Below are positions 58,375 through 64,000 of a DNA stretch of 64,000 nucleotides, one piece after another. The position numbers and the translations under genes are program-made. The number at the start of each line of letters is the position of its first letter. Position 1 is the stretch's first letter. Source of the stretch: Saccoglossus kowalevskii (Eukaryota > Hemichordata > Enteropneusta > Harrimaniidae); NCBI RefSeq assembly GCF_000003605.2, contig NW_003158458.1:1-64000 (forward strand), read 5' to 3'. The notes under the pieces are model-generated. The model did no database searches. It was given only the letters and a program-made list of their open reading frames with translations, and was not told the origin of the DNA.

Positions 58375-59076
58375 CACATACCTATCACACAGTCTGGTGA
58401 CAAGATACTAAATCACTTACCTATCACACAGTCTGGTGACAAGATACTAAATCACTTACCTATCACACAGTCTGGTGACAAAATACTAAATCACTTACCT
58501 ATCACACAGTCTGGTGACAAGATACTAAATCACATACCTATCACACAGTCTGGTGACAAGATACTAAATCACTTACCTATCACACAGTCTGGTGACAAGA
58601 TACTAAATCACTTACCTATCACACAGTCTGGTGACAAGATACTAAATCACTTACCTATCACACAGTCTGGTGACAAGATACTAAATCACTTACCTATCAC
58701 ACAGTCTGGTGACAAGATACTAAATCACATACCTATCACACAGTCTGGTGACAAGATACTAAATCACTTACCTATCACACAGTCTGGTGACAAGATACTA
58801 AATCACTTACCTATCACACAGTCTGGTGACAAGATACTAAATCACTTACCTATCACACAGTCTGGTGACAAGATACTAAATCACATACCTATCACACAGT
58901 CTGGTGACAAGATACTAAATCACTTACCTATCACACAGTCTGGTGACAAGATACTAAATCACTTACCTATCACACAGTCTGGTGACAAGATACTAAATCA
59001 CTTACATATCACACAGTCTGGTGACAAGATACTAAATCACATACCTATCACACAGTCTGGTGACAAGATACTAAAT
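58375..59076 (+). repeat. Four-monomer (156-bp) local rhythm
   Basis: One CACATACC monomer alternates with three CACTTACC monomers. CACATACC starts at 58375, 58531, 58726, 58882 and 59038, with intervals of 156, 195, 156 and 156 bp. A similar stretch lies at about 3250-3600. The pattern is seen directly; any functional meaning is inference. Confidence 0.8.
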
Positions 59077-60051
59077 CACTTACCTATCACACAGTCTGGT
59101 GACAAGATACTAAATCACATACCTATCACACAGTCTGGTGACAAGATACTAAATCACTTACCTATCACACAGTCTGGTGACAAAATACTAAATCACTTAC
59201 CTATCACACAGTCTGGTGACAAAATACTAAATCACTTACCTATCACACAGTCTGGTTACAAGATACTAAATCACATACCTATCACACAGTCTGGTGACAA
59301 GATACTAAATCACATACCTATCACACAGTCTGGTGACAAGATACTAAATCACTTACCTATCACACAGTCTGGTAACAAAATACTAAATCACTTACCTATC
59401 ACACAGTCTGGTGACAAAATACTAAATCACTTACCTATCACACAGTCTGGTGACAAGATACTAAATAACTAACCTATCACACAGTCTGGTGACAAAATAC
59501 TAAATCAATTACCTATCACACAGTCTGGTGACAAGATACTAAATTACATACCTATCACACAGTCTGGTGACAAGATACTAAATCACATACCTATCACACA
59601 GTCTGGTGACAAGATACTAAATCACATACCTATCACACAGTCTGGTGACAAGATACTAAATCACTTACCTATCACACAGTCTGGTGACAAGATACTAAAT
59701 CACTTACCTATCACACAGTCTGGTGACAAGATACTAAATCACTTACCTATCACACAGTCTGGTGACAAAATACTAAATCACTTACCTATCACACAGTCTG
59801 GTGACAAGATACTAAATCACATACCTATCACACAGTCTGGTGACAAGATACTAAATCACATACCTATCACACAGTCTGGTGACAAGATACTAAATCACAT
59901 ACCTATCACACAGTCTGGTGAGAAGATACTAAATCACATACCTATCACACAGTCTGGTGACAAGATACTAAATCACTTACATATCACACAGTCTGGTGAC
60001 AAGATACTAAATCACTTACCTATCACACAGTCTGGTGACAACATACTAAAT

Positions 60052-60287
60052 CACATATCTATCATACAGTCTGGTGACAAGATACCAAATCACTTACCTA
60101 ACACACAGTCTGGTGACAAGATACTAAATCACATACCTATCACACAGTCTGGTGACAAGATACCAAATTCACTTACCTATCACGCAAGTCTGGTGACAAG
60201 ATACCAAATCACATACCTATCACACAGTCTGGTGACAAGATACTAAATCACATACCTATCACACAGTCTGGTGACAAGATACTAAGT
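60052..60287 (+). repeat. Cassette A, A2 start with A1 end
   Basis: It starts as A2 (CTATCATACAG) but ends with the A1 CTAAGT monomer and CAAATACCTAACAC, so it is a recombinant form. Two single-base insertions (AAATTCACTT and ACGCAAGTC) lie inside it. A cassette C1 copy follows. Confidence 0.84.
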
Positions 60288-63200
60288 CAAATACCTAACA
60301 CACAGTCTGGTGACAAGATACTAAATCACATACCTATCACACAGGCTGGTGACAAGATAATAAATCACTTACCTATCACACAGTCTGGTGACAAGATACT
60401 AAATCACTTACCTATTACACAGTCTGGTGACAAGATACTAAATCACATATCTATCACACGGTCTGGTGACAAGATACCAAATCACATACCTATCACACAG
60501 TCTGGTGACAAGATACTAAATCACGTACCTATCACACAGTCTGGTGACAAGATACTAAATCACTTGCCTATTACACAGTCTGGTGACAAGATACTATATC
60601 ACATACCTATCACACAGTCTGGTGACAAGATACCAAATCACTTACCTATTACACAGTCTGGTGACAAGATACTATATCACATACCTATCACACAGTCTGG
60701 TGACAAGATACTAAATCACTTACCTATCACACAGTCTGGTGACAAGATACTAAATCACTTACCTATCACAAAGTCTGGTGACAATATACTAAATCACATA
60801 CCTATCACACAGTCTTGTGACAAGATACTAAATCACTTACCTATCACAAAGTCTGGTGACAAGATACTAAATCACTTACCTATCACACAGTCTGGTGACA
60901 AGATACTAAATCACATACCTATCACACAGTCTGGTGACAAGATACTAAATCACTTACCTATCACACAGTCTGGTGACAAAATACTAAATCACTTACCTAT
61001 CACACGGTCTGGTGACAAAATACTAAATCACTTACCTATCACACAGTCTGGTGACAAGATACTAAATTACTTACCTATCACACAGTCTGGTGACAAGATA
61101 CTAAATCACATACCTATCACACAGTCTGGTGACAAGATACTAAATCACTTACCTATCACACAGTCTGGTGACAAGATACTAAATCACTTACCTATCACAC
61201 AGTCTGGTGACAACATACTAAATCACATACCTATCACACAGTCTGGTGACAAGATACTAAATCACTTACCTATCACACAGTCTGGTGACAAAATACTAAA
61301 TCACTTACCTATCACACGGTCTGGTGACAAAATACTAAATCACTTACCTATCACACAGTCTGATGACAAGATACTAAATTACATACCTATCACACAGTCT
61401 GGTGACAAGATACTAAATCACATACCTATCACACAGTCTGGTGACAAGATACTAAATCACTTACCTATCACACAGTCTGGTGACAAGATACTAAATCACA
61501 TACCTATCACACAGTCTGGTGACAAGATACTAAATCACTTACCTATCACACAGTCTGGTGACAAAATACTAAATCACTTACCTATCACACAGTCTGGTGA
61601 CAAAATACTAAATCACTTACCTATCACACAGTCTGTTGACAAGATACTAAATCACTTGCCTATTACACAGTCTGGTGACAAGATACTATATCACATACCT
61701 ATCACACAGTCTGGTGACAAGATACCAAATCACTTACCTATTACACAGTCTTGTGACAAGATACTATATCACATACCTATCACACAGTCTGGTGACAAGA
61801 TACTAAATCACTTACCTATCACACAGTCTGGTGACAAAATACTAAATCACTTACCTATCACACAGTCTGGTGACAAGATACTAAATCACATACCTATCAC
61901 ACAGTCTGGTGACAAGATACTAAATCACATACCTATCACACAGTCTGGTGACAAGATACTAAATCACTTACCTATCACACAGTCTGGTGACAAGATACTA
62001 AATCACTTACCTATCACACAGTCTGGTGACAAGATACTAAATCACTTACCTATCACACAGTCTGGTGACAAGATACTAAATCACATACCTATCACACAGT
62101 CTGGTGACAAAATACTAAATCACTTGCCTATTACACAGTCTGGTGACAAGATACTAAATCACATATCTATCACACAGTCTGGTGACAAAATACTAAATCA
62201 CTTACCTATCACACAGTCTGGTGACAAAATACGAAATCACTTACCTATCTCACAGTCTGGTGACAAGATACTAAATCACATACCTATCACACAGTCTGGT
62301 GACAAGATACTAAATCACTTACCTATCACACAGTCTGGTGACAAGATACTAAATCACTTACCTATCACACAGTCTGGTGACAAAATACTAAATCACTTAC
62401 CTATCACACGGTCTGGTGACAAAATACTAAATCACTTACCTATCACACAGTCTGGTGACAAGATACTAAATTACATACCTATCACACAGTCTGGTGACAA
62501 GATACTAAATCACATACCTATCACACAGTCTGGTGACAAGATACTAAATCACTTACCTATCACACAGTCTGGTGACAAGATACTAAATCACATACCTATC
62601 ACACAGTCTGGTGACAAGATACTAAATCACTTACCTATCACACAGTCTGGTGACAAAATACTAAATCACTTACCTATCACACAGTCTGGTGACAAAATAC
62701 TAAATCACTTACTTATCACACAATCTGGTGACAAGATACTAAATCACATACCTATCACACAGTCTGGTGACATGATACTAAATCACATACCTATCACACA
62801 GTCTGGTGACAAGATACTAAATCACTTACCTATCACACAGTCTGGTGACAAAATACTAAATCACTTACCTATCACACAGTCTGGTGACAAAATACTAAAT
62901 CACTTACCTATCACACAGTCTGGTGACAAGATACTAAATCACATACCTATCACACAGTCTGGTGACAAGATACTAAATCACATACCTATCACACAGTCTG
63001 GTGAGAAGATACTAAATCACTTACCTATCACACAGTCTGGTGACAAGATACTAAATCACTTACCTATCACACAGTCTGGTGACAAGATACTAAATCACAT
63101 ACCTATCACACAGTCTGGTGACAAAATACTAAATCACTTACCTATCACACAGTCTGGTGACAAGATACTAAATCACTTACCTATCACACAGTCTGGTGAC

Positions 63201-64000
63201 AACATACTAAATCACATACCTATCACACAGTCTGGTGACAAAATACTAAATCACTTGTCTATTACACAGTCTGGTGACAAGATACTAAATCACATATCTA
63301 TCACACAGTCTGGTGACAAAATACTAAATCACTTACCTATCACACAGTCTGGTGACAAAATACGAAATCACATACCTATCACACAGTCTGGTGACAAGAT
63401 ACTAAATCACTTACCTATCACACAGTCTGGTGACAAGATACTAAATCACATACCTATCACACAGTCTGGTGACAAAATACTAAATCACTTGTCTATTACA
63501 CAGTCTGGTGACAAGATACTAAATCACATATCTATCACACAGTCTGGTGACAAAATACTAAATCACTTACCTATCACACAGTCTGGTGACAAAATACGAA
63601 ATCACTTACCTATCTCACAGTCTGGTGACAAGATACTAAATCACATACCTATCACACAGTCTGGTGACAAGATACTAAATCACTTACCTCTCACACAGTC
63701 TGGTGACAAGATACTAAATCACTTACCTATCACACAGTCTGGTGACAACATACTAAATCACTTACCTATCACACAGTCTGGTGACAAGATACTAAATCAC
63801 ATACCTATCACACAGTCTGGTGACAAGATACTAAATCACTTACCTATCACACAGTCTGGTGACAAAATACTAAATCACTTACCTATCACACGGTCTGGTG
63901 ACAAAATACTAAATCACTTACCTATCACACAGTCTGATGACAAGATACTAAATTACATACCTATCACACAGTCTGGTGACAAGATACTAAATCACATACC

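Larger units (their letters stand above)
1..64000 (+). repeat. 39-bp satellite array filling the window
   Basis: Head-to-tail copies of a 39-bp unit run from the first to the last base, about 1,640 copies, with no inverted segment seen. The unit begins CACTTACCTATC, has AGTCTGGTGAC in the middle and ends ATACTAAAT. Per consensus unit there are 14 A, 10 C, 5 G and 10 T. The commonest variable sites are unit position 4 (T or A, giving CACTTACC or CACATACC) and position 30 (G or A, giving ACAAGATA or ACAAAATA). Rarer recurrent variants include ACAACATA, ATACCAAAT, ACTATAT, CACGTACC, CATATCTATC, ACGGTCTGG, AAAGTCTGG, ACTGTCTGG, ACGCAG, CCTAACAC and CTAAGTCAA. The window starts and ends inside a monomer, so the true array is longer. 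The family is not one I recognise. Satellite identity is seen directly; a heterochromatic location is inferred. Confidence 0.98.
33716..64000 (+). repeat. Array block 3 (regular 39-bp monomers)
   Basis: About 776 regular monomers with scattered small indels near 35318 (+1), 37280 (+1), 37326 (+1), 37905 (+1), 41414 (+1), 46384 (-2), 48866 (-1), 51784 (-1), 52543-52592 (three of -1), 60168 (+1) and 60186 (+1). Summing them predicts the marker spacing exactly: 46376 to 55300 is 229 monomers minus 7 bases. This block holds the clearest local higher-order repeats. No gene or foreign insertion is visible, and the last base lies within a monomer. Confidence 0.95.

Noticed and set aside
1-64000. CRISPR array (39-bp direct repeats)
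   Set aside because: Repeats are contiguous with no spacers between them, copies number over a thousand, and there is no leader or cas gene.
1-64000. Chi-like recombination site in each unit (CTGGTG core)
   Set aside because: TCTGGTGA matches only the inner six bases of the E. coli Chi octamer, and the array looks eukaryotic.
1-64000. CENP-B box or telomere repeat
   Set aside because: No TTCG...CGGGA-type box and no TTAGGG-type run occurs in the consensus or in the variants noticed.
1-64000. Hairpin or palindrome in the monomer
   Set aside because: The best self-complementary stretch near CAGTCTG is imperfect and short; no convincing stem was found in the consensus.

Overview
The whole window is one tandem array of a 39-bp satellite/minisatellite unit, about 1,640 head-to-tail copies, all in the same orientation. 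No sequence unrelated to the unit was found. Both window ends fall inside a monomer, so the array extends beyond both sides. The consensus begins CACTTACCTATC, carries AGTCTGGTGAC in the middle and ends ATACTAAAT. It is about 38% GC, has no CpG, and has C twice as common as G on this strand. An array this long with multi-level repeats points to eukaryotic heterochromatin (centromeric, pericentromeric, subtelomeric or another satellite block). I do not recognise the monomer and cannot name the organism.

Layout: block 1 (1-11710) is regular array. It is followed by a roughly 400-bp degenerate island (11711-12120) in which monomers become progressively corrupted into homopolymer-rich sequence and then return abruptly to normal. 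Block 2 (12121-33613) is regular and ends in a roughly 100-bp disturbed seam (33614-33715). Block 3 (33716-64000) is regular, with a small cluster of one-base deletions near 52.54-52.60 kb. Outside the seams the 39-bp register is kept by unequal exchange, with only about 20 one- or two-base indels.

Within the array, diagnostic monomer variants travel together as recurring multi-monomer cassettes (called A1, A2, B, C1 and C2 here). Their spacings are exact multiples of 39 bp once visible indels are counted. Local higher-order repeats are visible: 15-mers of 585 bp at 40.1-41.3 kb and 54.1-54.7 kb, a 32-mer offset of 1,248 bp at 38.4-40.6 kb, 48- and 90-monomer offsets elsewhere, and a 4-mer rhythm of 156 bp at 58.4-59.1 kb. 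Long-range copies also share private indels.

There is no gene I can support. Because 39 is divisible by 3, one forward frame (13-residue repeat HLPITQSGDKILN) stays open for long distances, up to 2,233 codons. It has no ATG in the consensus, it is broken by indels that are not multiples of three, and a TAG-bearing monomer has itself been amplified to about 15 copies. This is best read as an arithmetic consequence of the repeat length. No RNA gene, transposon, CRISPR array, promoter or terminator is visible.
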